Shown: positions 24,732 to 35,225, counted from the first letter of the stretch. The stretch: DNA of 64,000 nucleotides from UBA7239 sp964509075 (GCA_964509075.1 CAZDWC010000002.1:1-64000), one strand, 5' to 3'. The notes: generated by a model from the letters alone, not told the origin. A program made the numbers and translations.

Positions 24732-27700
24732 CTATTCAGACATTTCATCCTGCTGCGCATGCTCCGCCGCCAACAAGCCATAGATCACCGGCAACACAAA
24801 CAGCGTAAACAAAGTGCCCACCAGCATACCCGCCACCAGAATGATGCCAATGCTGTTGCGCGCTTCAGCACCCGCCCCTGTTACCAACACCAGAGGAAAA
24901 TGCCCGAGCACCGTGGCACCCGTGGTCATCAACACCGGACGCAGACGCGTCGCCGACGCCTCGCGGATGGCATCCATTTTTTTCATGCCTTCGGCCTGCA
25001 GGTGATTGGCAAATTCCACAATCAGGATGCCATTCTTGGCAATCAAACCCACCAGCGTAATAAAACCGACTTGCGAATAGATATTGATCGTGGTCCAGCC
25101 GAGAAACGTGAACAGCATGGCACCAGACAGCGCCAACGGCACCGAACCCACCAGCACCACCAGCGGATCACGAAAACTGTTGAACTGTATCGCCAGCACC
25201 AGGAACACAAACAGCAGTGCCACCAACAACACGCCAAACAAGGTGTTACCTTCCTGCCGCAACTGTCGCGATTCGCCGGCGTAGTCGATGCTGTAATCCG
25301 GCGGCAGGATTTTTTTCGCCGAGGCTTCCAGCGCCGCCAGCGCCTGCTCTTTCGTGGTGCCGGGAATCACGCCACCAAAAATGCGAAAGGAATTTTTCTG
25401 CTGGAATTTTCCCAACACACGCGGCGCGGTTGACGGCTCCAGCGTCGCAATCGCCGAGAGCGGCACCAGATCACCGCGCGGCGTACGCAACTGCAAATTC
25501 ATCAATGCCTGTGGATCCGGCCGCCCGCTGCCTTCCAGCATCGGAATCACCTGATAGGCCTTGCCGTCCAGATCAAAACGATTGACGTAATTGCCGGACA
25601 ACAACACACCGAGCTGGCGACTGACACTCGCGAGATCCATGCCCAGATCGGCAATGCGCTCACGGTCGAGCAGGAACTGCGCCTGCGGCAGATCGATTTT
25701 CAGATCGGTGCTCGCGTACAGAAATTTCTGGCTGTTCTTGGCGTCTTCCACCAGGGCATCGGCATACCTTTTCATTTCCACCGGCGAGGACGATGACAAC
25801 ACCACCATTTCCACATCGAAATTACCCGCCGTCGGCAACGCCGGGTAGAGAATCGGAAACGCTTTCAAACCGGTGATCTTGCCCAGATCAAAATAGGCGC
25901 GTTGCACCAAATCCTGCACACGCTGTGCGCGCTGTTTGAAATCGACAAAGGTCTGCCCGCCAAAACCACCCTGAGGCGTGACAATCTGCCACATGAAACT
26001 GCTACCGGGCAACGCATTCAGCGTATCGACGACCTGATGCATGTACGAGGTGGTATAAGCCAGCGAGGCTTCAGGCGGCGCTTCTATCACCACATTGATA
26101 CTGCTCTGATCTTCCACTGGAGCCAGCTCCTGTTGCGACAACAGATAAAACGGCACCACCAGTACGGCAAAAAACACGGCGACAAAAACCACTTGCGCAC
26201 GCTGGTGCATGCAACGCTCCAGCAGCGCAGCATAACGCTGTTGCAAACGATCAAACCGCTGGTTGATCCACCGTGTCGCGCGATCTTCACGCCCGCCTTC
26301 GGCACAGACATAGGCGCTCATGATCGGCGACAGGGTAAGTGCCACCACACCGGAAATCAGCACGGCCACTGCGAGGGTGAACGCAAATTCCTTGAACAGC
26401 ACACCGGTCAAACCGGACAGGAAACCGATGGGCGCATACACCGCCGCCAGCGTAATGGTCATGCCGATAATCGGCGCCAGCAACTGTCGCGAACTCGCCA
26501 GCGCTGCCGCCAATCGCGACTTGCCTTCGCGCATATGGCGCGCAACGTTTTCCACCACCACAATGGCATCATCCACCACCAATCCTACCGACAGCACAAT
26601 CGCCAGCACGGTGAGCAGATTCAGGGAAAATCCCATCATCAACATTGCCGCCGACGCACCGAGCAGTGACACCGGAATAGTGACCAACGGCACCAGCGCC
26701 GTGCGCACAGAACCCATCATCACCACCACCACCAGGCCGACCAGCAGTACGGTTTCCGCCAGCGTGGTAAAAATCTCGCGCAAGGCCGAGCGCATGTAGA
26801 GCGTGATGTCATAGCCAATACCGATATGCATGCCTTCCGGCAGCGTCGGGTTGATGGCATCCAGCTGTTTGTACAAGGCATTGGCAATCGCGATTTCATT
26901 GGCGCCCGGCAACGGCCACACCGACAAATAAACTGCTTCCTGATTGTTCAGGCGCGCATTGATTTCACCTTCCGTCTCACCGAGTTCGACGCGGGAAAAA
27001 TCGCGCAGGCGGATCTGTGTGCCGTTGATATTGCGCACCACCAGACGTTCAAAATCCTCAACGGTTTTCAGTGTCGTGTTGGCGAGCAGATCAATGCGCT
27101 GCTGTGCATTTTCACTGCGACCGACGGTGGCGATCAGGTTATTGGCAGTGAGTGCCTGTTGCACATCATCGGCACCGATGTTGAATGCAGCCATGCGCGA
27201 CGGATCGAGCCAGATGCGCATCGCCGGCGCACGCCCGCCTTCGATGCCAACACGCTGCACACCGCCAATCGCGGCCAGTCGCGGATTGACATGGCGCGTC
27301 AGGTAGTCGGTCACTTCAGCGCGCGTCATGCTGCCCTTGATCAGCACGTCGAGATAAAAACCCGCTCCCTGCTTGTCGGCGCGCCGCACTTCGATGGACG
27401 GGTCTTCCGCTCCTGCCGGCAACTCAAAACGAATCTGCTGTAAACGCGCCGTGAGCTCCGCCAGCGCCAACGTGCTGTTCTCGTTCAACTTCAGCCACAC
27501 CGTTACCGTGCTCAGCCCCGCAAGCGTATTGGAGTCGATGTAATCAATGCCGGGCACGGTGGCAGCAGCACGCTCGATGGGGTCGGTGATAAAACCCTGC
27601 ACACGCTCGGCAGACGCACCGACATACGGGGTCGTGATCACCAATGATGAACTTTCGATACGCGGAAACTGCAACACCGGCAGCACCTGCACCGCGTGCA

Positions 27701-27797
27701 AGCCCACCATCACCAGTCCCAGCGCAATCACCACCGCCAGCACCGGGCGGCGCACAAAAACATCCATCACTGTCGGGCTGCCGTACTGTCGCGTCAT
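24732..27797 (-). CDS. RND efflux transporter, inner-membrane pump (AcrB/MexF-like)
   Basis: The start at 27797 (MTRQYGSPTVMDVFVRRPVL) is chosen because the longer frame would run back into the adaptor gene; an ATG at 27767 is an alternative. The 1021-residue protein has the full RND layout: a first helix, a periplasmic porter domain, six helices, a second porter domain and five helices. The proton-relay helix reads GLVVDDAIVVVENVARHM. It belongs to the HAE1 type of tripartite drug pumps. The membrane-fusion gene lies 13 bases upstream. No outer-membrane TolC-like gene is adjacent, so a shared one must be used. Substrate is unknown. Confidence 0.93.
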   Translation of the reverse strand: MTRQYGSPTVMDVFVRRPVLAVVIALGLVMVGLHAVQVLPVLQFPRIESSSLVITTPYVGASAERVQGFITDPIERAAATVPGIDYIDSNTLAGLSTVTVWLKLNENSTLALAELTARLQQIRFELPAGAEDPSIEVRRADKQGAGFYLDVLIKGSMTRAEVTDYLTRHVNPRLAAIGGVQRVGIEGGRAPAMRIWLDPSRMAAFNIGADDVQQALTANNLIATVGRSENAQQRIDLLANTTLKTVEDFERLVVRNINGTQIRLRDFSRVELGETEGEINARLNNQEAVYLSVWPLPGANEIAIANALYKQLDAINPTLPEGMHIGIGYDITLYMRSALREIFTTLAETVLLVGLVVVVMMGSVRTALVPLVTIPVSLLGASAAMLMMGFSLNLLTVLAIVLSVGLVVDDAIVVVENVARHMREGKSRLAAALASSRQLLAPIIGMTITLAAVYAPIGFLSGLTGVLFKEFAFTLAVAVLISGVVALTLSPIMSAYVCAEGGREDRATRWINQRFDRLQQRYAALLERCMHQRAQVVFVAVFFAVLVVPFYLLSQQELAPVEDQSSINVVIEAPPEASLAYTTSYMHQVVDTLNALPGSSFMWQIVTPQGGFGGQTFVDFKQRAQRVQDLVQRAYFDLGKITGLKAFPILYPALPTAGNFDVEMVVLSSSSPVEMKRYADALVEDAKNSQKFLYASTDLKIDLPQAQFLLDRERIADLGMDLASVSRQLGVLLSGNYVNRFDLDGKAYQVIPMLEGSGRPDPQALMNLQLRTPRGDLVPLSAIATLEPSTAPRVLGKFQQKNSFRIFGGVIPGTTKEQALAALEASAKKILPPDYSIDYAGESRQLRQEGNTLFGVLLVALLFVFLVLAIQFNSFRDPLVVLVGSVPLALSGAMLFTFLGWTTINIYSQVGFITLVGLIAKNGILIVEFANHLQAEGMKKMDAIREASATRLRPVLMTTGATVLGHFPLVLVTGAGAEARNSIGIILVAGMLVGTLFTLFVLPVIYGLLAAEHAQQDEMSE

Positions 27798-27810
27798 GAC
27801 GATGATCCAC

Positions 27811-28917
27811 TCACGGTGCCGCTGGCGCAGCAAGTGCTGCGTCCGCGTTTCTGATATGCGTCAACATGTTTTCCTGTAATTTGTAGGAGCCAGTTGTTGC
27901 CACCTGCTCTCCTTGCTGCAACCCGCTTTCAATCACCACCTGCTGGTTTTTTTCGGCACCGGTCTGCACGCGACGCACGCTGGCACGCAATTCCTCTTTT
28001 CCTGCCACCGGCTGGATGACGTACACATAACTGCCCTGCGTATCATGGTGCAATGCCGTGACGGGCACCGCAAAGACACTGCGCGACGCCACTGCAACAC
28101 TGACATCCACCAATGCACCAACCTGCAAGCGATGCTCTGCATTGTCGACTGCGGCGCGCAACCGCAAATTGCGCGACGCAGCCGACAATGCCGGCTCCGC
28201 GGCGATGATTTTCCCGTGCAAGGCTGTCGATAAAATACCGCGAGCATTCACATCAACAGCGCTGCCCAACGCCACGTTCGCCTGTTGCTGTGGCAAATCA
28301 AAATCCACCCACACTTCATCCTGCACACCCAACAGCTGCGTGATCAGCGTGTTCGCGGCCAGGTATTCCCCCACCTGCAACTGGTGGAGACCGGCCTGGG
28401 CATCAAAGGGTGCCGTGAGAGTTTTCTTGTCGATACGCGCCTGCAGTTCCTGCGCGCGCGCAATCGCCACGCTATGCTGCGCACGCGCCTGATCATACTG
28501 GTCGCGACTGGAGACATTCTGCTTCATCAACTTCTGATAGCGCGCCAACGCCAGTTGTGCGAGTTCTGCTTCAGCCTGTACGGCACGCAATTGTGAAATT
28601 TCTTCGCTGGCATCCAGCTGCACCAGCATCTGGTCTTTTTTCACCGCAGCACCTGCAGCAAAACCGACTGCAACAATCCTGCCTTCAATCTGGTTGCGCA
28701 ATTCCACACGCCGGGGTGCCACTATTACACCAACAGCGCTCAGGTTTTCCTGCCAGACTGTCGGCTGCATGCTGACAGCCCCCACCGTTTCAGACGCTTC
28801 GGGAAATGACGCGGCAAAAGCAATCAGTTTGCGAATCTGCAAGACTTTGTAGCCTGCCAACAACACAAACAGCAATAGACAGAAGCCCACCACCGGCAGC
28901 CAACGACGAAAGACCAT
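27811..28917 (-). CDS. RND periplasmic adaptor (membrane fusion) protein
   Basis: AGGGGA precedes the ATG at 28917. The 368 residues begin with a single membrane anchor (VVGFCLLLFVLLAGYKVL). A biotinyl-lipoyl-like half motif (GRIVAVGFAAGAAVKKDQML) leads to a helical hairpin (LRAVQAEAELAQLALARYQK) and then the beta-barrel and membrane-proximal domains (residues 180-355). It bridges the RND pump and an outer-membrane channel. First gene of a two-gene operon with the pump at 24732-27797. Confidence 0.92.
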   Translation of the reverse strand: MVFRRWLPVVGFCLLLFVLLAGYKVLQIRKLIAFAASFPEASETVGAVSMQPTVWQENLSAVGVIVAPRRVELRNQIEGRIVAVGFAAGAAVKKDQMLVQLDASEEISQLRAVQAEAELAQLALARYQKLMKQNVSSRDQYDQARAQHSVAIARAQELQARIDKKTLTAPFDAQAGLHQLQVGEYLAANTLITQLLGVQDEVWVDFDLPQQQANVALGSAVDVNARGILSTALHGKIIAAEPALSAASRNLRLRAAVDNAEHRLQVGALVDVSVAVASRSVFAVPVTALHHDTQGSYVYVIQPVAGKEELRASVRRVQTGAEKNQQVVIESGLQQGEQVATTGSYKLQENMLTHIRNADAALAAPAAP

Positions 28918-29009
28918 ACTTTTCCCCTGTGTACCTGAATCTGTTCAACCATCTCTGAATGATGGCCATGGTACGACTGCACCCTGCGCAACACCATCCG
29001 CAGTATCAC

Positions 29010-29954
29010 TCAAGACTTTTTCACAATTTTGTGTGCAAATGCCGGCTGCAATTCGCTGCCCACCCAGCGAGCGAATTCCAGACGTGTGCAATTGCCACTG
29101 CGATGGAGGCCATGCCCTTCCACCACCTTGTAAATCACCAGATCATGCGCGGGATTGCTGGAACGGCGCTCATCGACAATTTGCCGCACAGACCACTGCT
29201 GCCCCGGCTTGTCATTACTGTAAAAGTGCCCGAGTTTCACCTCAGGCAACCCTGCATCACTATCGGCCTGGGCCAGTTGTTGTGCATGCCGGATAATTTC
29301 TGTCAGCTCATCGGTATTCACATCCACCAATACATTGCGCTGCACCAATGCAGCTGCCACATGCCGCTCGCAAATCGCTGTCGCACTGCGATCCTTGCGC
29401 GGCTTGCCGGTATAGCGCATCAAGCTCGCCGGGTAACGTCGCCACGCAAAAAAGCTGTTGAACAATACTCCCGCAAACAAAACCAGAAGGCAGTTCACGG
29501 CTGTGGGACAAAACGCGTAATAGAAACCGAGATCATGAATTGCAGGCCCACCAATAACAGCCGCGAGCGCCGTTGCGCCACCTGGTGGATGCATACTGCG
29601 CGTGAGATGCATCACTGCGACAGCCAACCCCACCGCGAAAGAGGCGGCCATCGAGGGATGTGCAATCCAGCGATAACAGCAAACTCCGACCACGGCAGAA
29701 AAAACATTGCCCGCCAATACCGACCACGGCTGTGAAAACGGACTGTGTGGCATGGCAAAGACCAGCACGGCACTCGCCCCCATGGAAGGAATGATGATCA
29801 CTGCAGTATGAGCATCAAACAGTGCGCTCATTATCAACAAGACCAGCACCATACCAATAGCCGCACCGATTGCAGATACCAGTTGTTCACTCGCATGAGG
29901 ATACCCCGGGGGAAAACCCCAGACCTTTTTCAGACGCTGTAAATTTTTTTTCAT
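29010..29954 (-). CDS. HPP family membrane protein with soluble C-terminal extension
   Basis: The first ~165 residues hold four membrane helices and the family motif SMHPPGGATAL. The last ~140 residues are soluble, charged and without the CBS pair that some HPP proteins carry. HPP proteins are poorly understood; some act in nitrite transport. The gene is transcribed away from the histidine kinase gene, and the 82-base gap (29955-30036) would have to hold both promoters. A run of eight A residues in the coding strand directly after the start codon could make expression slippage-prone. Confidence 0.83.
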   Translation of the reverse strand: MKKNLQRLKKVWGFPPGYPHASEQLVSAIGAAIGMVLVLLIMSALFDAHTAVIIIPSMGASAVLVFAMPHSPFSQPWSVLAGNVFSAVVGVCCYRWIAHPSMAASFAVGLAVAVMHLTRSMHPPGGATALAAVIGGPAIHDLGFYYAFCPTAVNCLLVLFAGVLFNSFFAWRRYPASLMRYTGKPRKDRSATAICERHVAAALVQRNVLVDVNTDELTEIIRHAQQLAQADSDAGLPEVKLGHFYSNDKPGQQWSVRQIVDERRSSNPAHDLVIYKVVEGHGLHRSGNCTRLEFARWVGSELQPAFAHKIVKKS

Positions 29955-30036
29955 CTGACAGCAGCCTCAACGGCGACACATAAATAATGCTTTACAGTAT
30001 TATCAAAATTACGAAGCCATACCACAGGGAAGCAGC

Positions 30037-32394
30037 ATGCCGGCGCAAACCACCGCAGCCTCTTCATCAACACAGACGCCGCACACACTTTATGAACGCG
30101 TTGTCGGCGCGCTGACCGAAGGCGTTGTTGTTCACAACGGCGCGGGAGCCATTGTAGCGTGCAACACATCCGCAGAGCGCATACTGGGCCTCAGCCAGTC
30201 ACAAATTCTCGGGCTGACATCACACGACCCATCCTGGCATTGTATCCACGAAGATGGCAGCCCTCTTCCCGCCGAGCAGCATCCGGCCATGCTGGCACTG
30301 CAGCGCGGCCAGCCTGTCTGTGGAACTGTCATGGGCGTTTATCACAGCAGCGGCAATCTGAAATGGATAGAAGTCAACGCCTGCCCACTGACTGATGATG
30401 ACGGCAACATTGAATATATCGCTGTCAGCTTTTCCGACATCACCGCGCGCAAGGATATGCAGAGACAGCTGACAGAAAGCGAGTCGCGCTATCGCTCATT
30501 GGTAGAAATTTCCTCCGATGGCATTTTTATCAACAAGGACGGATGCATACGCTACATAAATAATGCCGGTTTGAAGATACTGGGCGCAGAAAACAGCAGC
30601 CAGGTGGTGGGACGCCCGGTCTTCGATTTTTTTCACCCGAACTATCACTCCTTGATAGCTGAACGCATCCGAAAACTACTGCAAGAAAACAAGCCCGTTC
30701 CGCCGCTGGAAGAAAAAATCGTGCGCCTGGACGGAAGCTGCATTGATGTCGAAGTTGTCGCCACACCGTTTGAGGTCAACGGCAAACGCGCCATTCATGT
30801 ACTGCTGCATGACCTTACCGAACGCAAGCGCTCAGAACAAATCACCCTGCAGGCCTCCAGACAACTGGCGCAAGCAACACTTGATGCGATGCCCACACAA
30901 ATCTGCGTCACCGACGAAAAAGGCATCATCATTTCCGTTAACAAGGCATGGCGCAACTATGCTCTGGACTATTACAGCAATCCTGCCGTGGCCCTGGAGG
31001 GTGCAGACTATGTGGCCCTTTGCGAACAGACTGTCATTGACACACATCCGGAAAGCCGCGACACCCTGACAGCCTTGCGGCAACTGCTCTCCTGCAGAAT
31101 AGCGGAGTTCGAGATGGAGTATCCATGCGGCACAGAGCCCCAGCGCCTGTGGTATCGCACCCGTATGTCACGCTTCAGCGATCACACCTCCGCCTGCATT
31201 GTCATCGTGCACGAGGACATGACCGAACGCCACAACATGACCATGCAGCTGGCGCAATCGCAGAAGCTCGAAAGTCTTGGCTATCTGGCAGGCGGCATTG
31301 CCCACGACATGAACAATATTCTGGGGGCCATCATGAGTATCGCCTCATCGCAGCGTGACGCGCGCGATGAGCCCCCATCACGGCTTGCCAACTGGGATAC
31401 CATCACCAAGGCCTGTCAGCGCGGCAGCGACGTGGTTAAAAGCCTGCTGTATTTTGCGCGCAAGGATATGGACACCCATGCCAATCTGGACATGAATGCC
31501 ATTATTCGTGAATTGGCTCAGCTGCTGAATGCCACGCTGTTGAAACGCTTCATTGTTCACACAACGCTGGATCCAGCACTGCCGTTGATGAAGGGTGACG
31601 GCAGCGCCCTGCATCATGCACTCATGAATCTCTGTTTCAATGCAGCAGACGCCATGCCGAATGGCGGGGTCATTGCAATGGCCACGCACCGCACCGCCGA
31701 TGGCGGATTGGAAATTCACGTACAGGACAACGGCACCGGCATGTCCACCGACGTAGCCAATCGCGCAGTGGATCCGTTCTTCACCACCAAACCCGCAGGC
31801 AAGGGCACCGGCCTCGGGCTGGCCATGGTGTACGGGGTTGTCACTGCGCACCGGGGCACCCTGTCGATTCACAGCATGCCGGACAAAGGCACCTGTATTG
31901 TCATGACATTTCCCGCAACGGCGGACACCATTGCCGGCGTATTACCCAGCGGCGATGCCGCCACCCAAGCAACTGAAGCACTCACCGAGGACAATGGCTC
32001 TGCTGCACAGACAGCCCTGAATATCCTGCTGGTCGACGACGATGAACTGATTCGGGATGCCGTTGGCGAAATGATTCAGACACTGGGCCATAACGTCGCG
32101 ACTGCGAGCAGCGGCAACGAAGCGCTGGCACTGCTGCAGGAAGGCCGGCAACCTGATCTCGTGATACTGGACATGCTCATGCCGGGCCTGAGCGGTCTCG
32201 AAACCTTGCAGAAAATTCTGCAGCTACGCCCGACACAAGCCGTACTGTTGGCCAGCGGTTATCACGATAAGTCGATTACAGAGCTGCGCGACAGCAACAG
32301 TCAGCTGTTTTTTCTCGACAAACCCTTCGGCATACAGAAATTGCGTGACACACTGGCAGTCATCCTGCCCGCCCTGCAACACGACCAGCCGTGA
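30037..32394 (+). CDS. Hybrid sensor histidine kinase (PAS-PAS-PAS-HisKA-HATPase-REC)
   Basis: GGGA is seven bases before the ATG. The 785-residue cytoplasmic protein has no membrane helix. Three PAS units lie at about 12-140, 145-270 and 280-395, joined by PAC-like ends (SFSDITARKDM, LLHDLTERKRS, VHEDMTERHNM). The phosphoacceptor His423 is in GGIAHDMNNILGAIMS. ATP-binding elements follow: NLCFNAADAMPNGG, DNGTGMS and GKGTGLGLAMVYG. A C-terminal receiver carries the phosphoacceptor Asp712 (LVILDMLMPG) and a Lys in LDKPF. A soluble PAS sensor suggests internal redox, oxygen or ligand sensing. The cognate response regulator is not adjacent. Confidence 0.94.
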   Translation: MPAQTTAASSSTQTPHTLYERVVGALTEGVVVHNGAGAIVACNTSAERILGLSQSQILGLTSHDPSWHCIHEDGSPLPAEQHPAMLALQRGQPVCGTVMGVYHSSGNLKWIEVNACPLTDDDGNIEYIAVSFSDITARKDMQRQLTESESRYRSLVEISSDGIFINKDGCIRYINNAGLKILGAENSSQVVGRPVFDFFHPNYHSLIAERIRKLLQENKPVPPLEEKIVRLDGSCIDVEVVATPFEVNGKRAIHVLLHDLTERKRSEQITLQASRQLAQATLDAMPTQICVTDEKGIIISVNKAWRNYALDYYSNPAVALEGADYVALCEQTVIDTHPESRDTLTALRQLLSCRIAEFEMEYPCGTEPQRLWYRTRMSRFSDHTSACIVIVHEDMTERHNMTMQLAQSQKLESLGYLAGGIAHDMNNILGAIMSIASSQRDARDEPPSRLANWDTITKACQRGSDVVKSLLYFARKDMDTHANLDMNAIIRELAQLLNATLLKRFIVHTTLDPALPLMKGDGSALHHALMNLCFNAADAMPNGGVIAMATHRTADGGLEIHVQDNGTGMSTDVANRAVDPFFTTKPAGKGTGLGLAMVYGVVTAHRGTLSIHSMPDKGTCIVMTFPATADTIAGVLPSGDAATQATEALTEDNGSAAQTALNILLVDDDELIRDAVGEMIQTLGHNVATASSGNEALALLQEGRQPDLVILDMLMPGLSGLETLQKILQLRPTQAVLLASGYHDKSITELRDSNSQLFFLDKPFGIQKLRDTLAVILPALQHDQP

Positions 32395-32445
32395 TTTTGC
32401 CATCCCGGAAACACACATAACCAGATTGCATAAGCTTACAAAAAA

Positions 32446-32472
32446 ACAGTCTTTTGGTTATATGAGGACTGT
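32446..32472. promoter_or_regulatory. Inverted repeat ACAGTC-N15-GACTGT
   Basis: Six-base arms (32446-32451 and 32467-32472) lie about 55 bases before the TauE/SafE gene, in the A/T-rich part of the 133-base gap. It could be an operator or a weak leader hairpin. Arms this short may also occur by chance. Confidence 0.3.
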
Positions 32473-32527
32473 CGCTAGGATGCGCGCCTGACAAATATAT
32501 CCGGCCACCACCACCGAAGGCGCCTCC

Positions 32528-33331
32528 ATGCAGTTTGAATTGTTCGGCCTCCACCTTGAACTCATCTATGTCCTCTGCGGTCTGGCCGTGGGATTTATCG
32601 TCGGCATGACCGGCGTCGGTGGCGGCAGCCTGATGACGCCCATCCTGCTGTTTTTCGGCATTTCGCCATCCACGGCGGTGGGTACAGACCTGCTTTATGC
32701 CGCCATTACCAAATCGGGTGGCATCATCGTCCACCACAAGAAGCGCACTATAGACTGGCGCATCACTTGGCTGCTGGCCGCCGGCAGCCTGCCCGCTGCG
32801 GCGCTCACCCTGCTCGTCATGCATCTGGTCGGCTTCGACAGCAAGCATGTCGACAAAACCATCAAGATTGCACTGGGCATCACACTGATGCTCACTGCCG
32901 TGGCGATTATCGGCAAGGAAAAACTGCTGGACTGGAGCCATCGCAACGATGTGATATTTACGCGCATGAGCACCAGACAACGCGAAGTAGCCCTCGTGCT
33001 CACCGGATTGGTACTCGGCGCCGTGGTGACCATCACCTCCATCGGCGCGGGCGTACTGGGCACCGTGGCACTGTTCGTGATCTACCCCATCCTGCCGGTT
33101 GCACGGCTGGTCGGCACTGAAATCGCGCACGCCGTGCCGCTGACACTGGTGGCCGGACTCGGCCACGCCGGCCTTGGCAACGTCAACTGGGATTTGCTGC
33201 TGAATCTATTGATTGGCTCACTGCCCGGCATTTATGTCGGCAGCCACCTGCCAACGGCCGTGCCGGAAAAAGTGCTGCGTCCGGCACTGGCAACCATGAT
33301 GATTATTGTCGGCGCCAAACTGGTGATGTGA
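32528..33331 (+). CDS. TSUP family sulfite/sulfonate exporter (TauE/SafE type)
   Basis: The 267-residue protein has about eight membrane helices in two inverted halves. The TSUP hallmarks are GFIVGMTGVGGGSLMTPILL with FGISPSTAVGTDLLYA in the first half, and a second motif ITSIGAGVLGTVAL with GTEIAHAVPLTLVAGLGH. TauE/SafE proteins export sulfite, sulfoacetate or other small anions. The start at 32528 has a CGAAGG-type ribosome site (32516-32521). Its last 29 bases overlap the 3' end of the convergent GT-C gene. Confidence 0.88.
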   Translation: MQFELFGLHLELIYVLCGLAVGFIVGMTGVGGGSLMTPILLFFGISPSTAVGTDLLYAAITKSGGIIVHHKKRTIDWRITWLLAAGSLPAAALTLLVMHLVGFDSKHVDKTIKIALGITLMLTAVAIIGKEKLLDWSHRNDVIFTRMSTRQREVALVLTGLVLGAVVTITSIGAGVLGTVALFVIYPILPVARLVGTEIAHAVPLTLVAGLGHAGLGNVNWDLLLNLLIGSLPGIYVGSHLPTAVPEKVLRPALATMMIIVGAKLVM

Positions 33332-35075
33332 ACCACTCGTAAGCCCAGCGCTTATGCAAAGGCATTACTGAATAGTCCACAATACGTTTCTCACCGTGGT
33401 AATCAAGCAACGGCAATAGCTCCTTTTTCACAAATACAATATTGGGCACGAAACGACTATTCGATGGCAGACGGGTTTCATTGATCAGCATGAAACCTTG
33501 CTCCTGATGCACCAGGGCATAACCCGCCGCCGCAAAGATCGGCTCCCGATCATTGAAAATATCGTTAAGGTCATACACAACATCCGGCGGCACAATGCCA
33601 CACTGCTGTTGCAGATCAGGCAATAATGCGAAGTAATCAGGATAATTCCACGCCAACCCCATGGCCGTGCGCCGTGTGTCTGCCAGCAGAGGACACAACG
33701 TCAGGCTGCCTTCGACCAGGCCACGAAAATCGCTAAACTGGATCATGCCCGGCAATTCTTCTGCGAGACGATAAAACACCATGCCGCCCTGCCCCGACAA
33801 CAAACGCACGGGCCTGCCCAATTGCCGATGCAACACAGGAATCATCTCCCGCAGATGATCAATGACGGCCATGTCACGCAAATGTTCCTGATTGTATTGT
33901 TCAAAAATACTGTAGCGGGAATGTTCCGGCAGCATGCGGTAACGAGCCCAGGCAGGTGTACCAATGGCATCGGCCGTAATGAACTCCGGGTGTCGCTGCA
34001 AGCCGTAACCGCATAACAGCAGCAGCGCCACACAGGCCAACAGCGTATGACGCAACAACAAACGCGCTGCAAAGGTCACCAGTAATGCAGACAACGGTAT
34101 TACCGGCACCATGAACCGGCCGGCCTGCATCCAGTCACCACCTGCGGTCCAGACAAAACCGGCATACGCCAACAGAGCCCCGCAGAGCAATACCCACAAG
34201 CTACCGGCAACAAGTGTCGCGCCACGCTGCAGCACGAACCCCCGCAACAACCACAGCAGCAATGGCAGACTGAGCAACAATGCAGCAGCCACTACCGGAT
34301 TCACAACGGCATAAATACCGACGTAATAAAACCCGGGCTGCAGTCTTGCCAAAAAACTGCCGGATTGTTTGGCCAACACTGGCAGCGGCAACCAGGAAGA
34401 GAAATACAGTTTCTGCCACAGCAGCAACAACGCAATACCGACAACGCAAGCCAACAGAATATGCAGGCAGCGTTGGCGCTTCACCGCATCACGCCAGTGA
34501 AACAGCAGGGAGAACACAGACACGGCGACAATGATCAGCGGCATTTCCGGACGCACCAACACCAGCGCCAGTGTCACCGCCGCCAATGAAAACCCATGCC
34601 GCATTTGCAATTGCGGCGCATCCAGATAGCACCACCAGACAACAACACCTGACAGCAGGCAACAGGCGGCCAGCACACTGCCCATGCCACCAAAGGTCCA
34701 CACCATGAACGACAGGGATCCCAGCACCAGCACGGCAGGCCAGTACAACAACGAAGGGCACACACGCCGCATCACCCACACCAGCAGGGCGCAGCAGGCA
34801 AGGCTGCAAGCGATATCGACAAGATAACCACAGGTCACCAGATCAAACGGCAAAAAAACGGTAAACAGCGCCGTCAGGAAAACCAGCAACAGGCTGGTAG
34901 TCTGTTCAAAACGATCGCCGTTGTAATTCACCATTTCACCCCGTTCGAGCAGGGTGTGCGCAAACCAGAAATTGATATGCGGATCATCATGGCCGGTAGA
35001 GCCATAGGCAAGAAACCCTGCCAGCACCAACAGTCCCCACACGAATGGCGCAATACCGTTAAGCGCTTTTGACAT
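33303..35075 (-). CDS. GT-C type membrane glycosyltransferase-like protein
   Basis: The start at 35075 (MSKALNGIAPFVWGLLVLAG) has GCGGA upstream; an earlier in-frame start at 35108 exists. The 590-residue protein begins with a membrane helix, then an acidic loop (YGSTGHDDPHINFWFAHTL) where GT-C enzymes hold the catalytic Asp. About eleven helices (to ~residue 345) and a soluble C-terminal domain of ~230 residues follow. This resembles the ArnT/PMT superfamily using polyprenyl-phosphate sugars. No glycan cluster surrounds it. It overlaps the convergent TauE/SafE gene by 29 bases at the 3' ends. Confidence 0.7.
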   Translation of the reverse strand: MSKALNGIAPFVWGLLVLAGFLAYGSTGHDDPHINFWFAHTLLERGEMVNYNGDRFEQTTSLLLVFLTALFTVFLPFDLVTCGYLVDIACSLACCALLVWVMRRVCPSLLYWPAVLVLGSLSFMVWTFGGMGSVLAACCLLSGVVVWWCYLDAPQLQMRHGFSLAAVTLALVLVRPEMPLIIVAVSVFSLLFHWRDAVKRQRCLHILLACVVGIALLLLWQKLYFSSWLPLPVLAKQSGSFLARLQPGFYYVGIYAVVNPVVAAALLLSLPLLLWLLRGFVLQRGATLVAGSLWVLLCGALLAYAGFVWTAGGDWMQAGRFMVPVIPLSALLVTFAARLLLRHTLLACVALLLLCGYGLQRHPEFITADAIGTPAWARYRMLPEHSRYSIFEQYNQEHLRDMAVIDHLREMIPVLHRQLGRPVRLLSGQGGMVFYRLAEELPGMIQFSDFRGLVEGSLTLCPLLADTRRTAMGLAWNYPDYFALLPDLQQQCGIVPPDVVYDLNDIFNDREPIFAAAGYALVHQEQGFMLINETRLPSNSRFVPNIVFVKKELLPLLDYHGEKRIVDYSVMPLHKRWAYEWFTSPVWRRQ

Positions 35076-35225
35076 GTGCAATTCCGCAATCAGCAAACCA
35101 GTCGCCAACTATATCACCGCACCACCTGCAGATTGCGCATGCCAGCAGCCTGCAGATGCCTGCATCCCCGATTTTTGCCATACTGGCAGCCATGACTCAC
35201 ACGCCCCATCAGGAACATGAACAAC

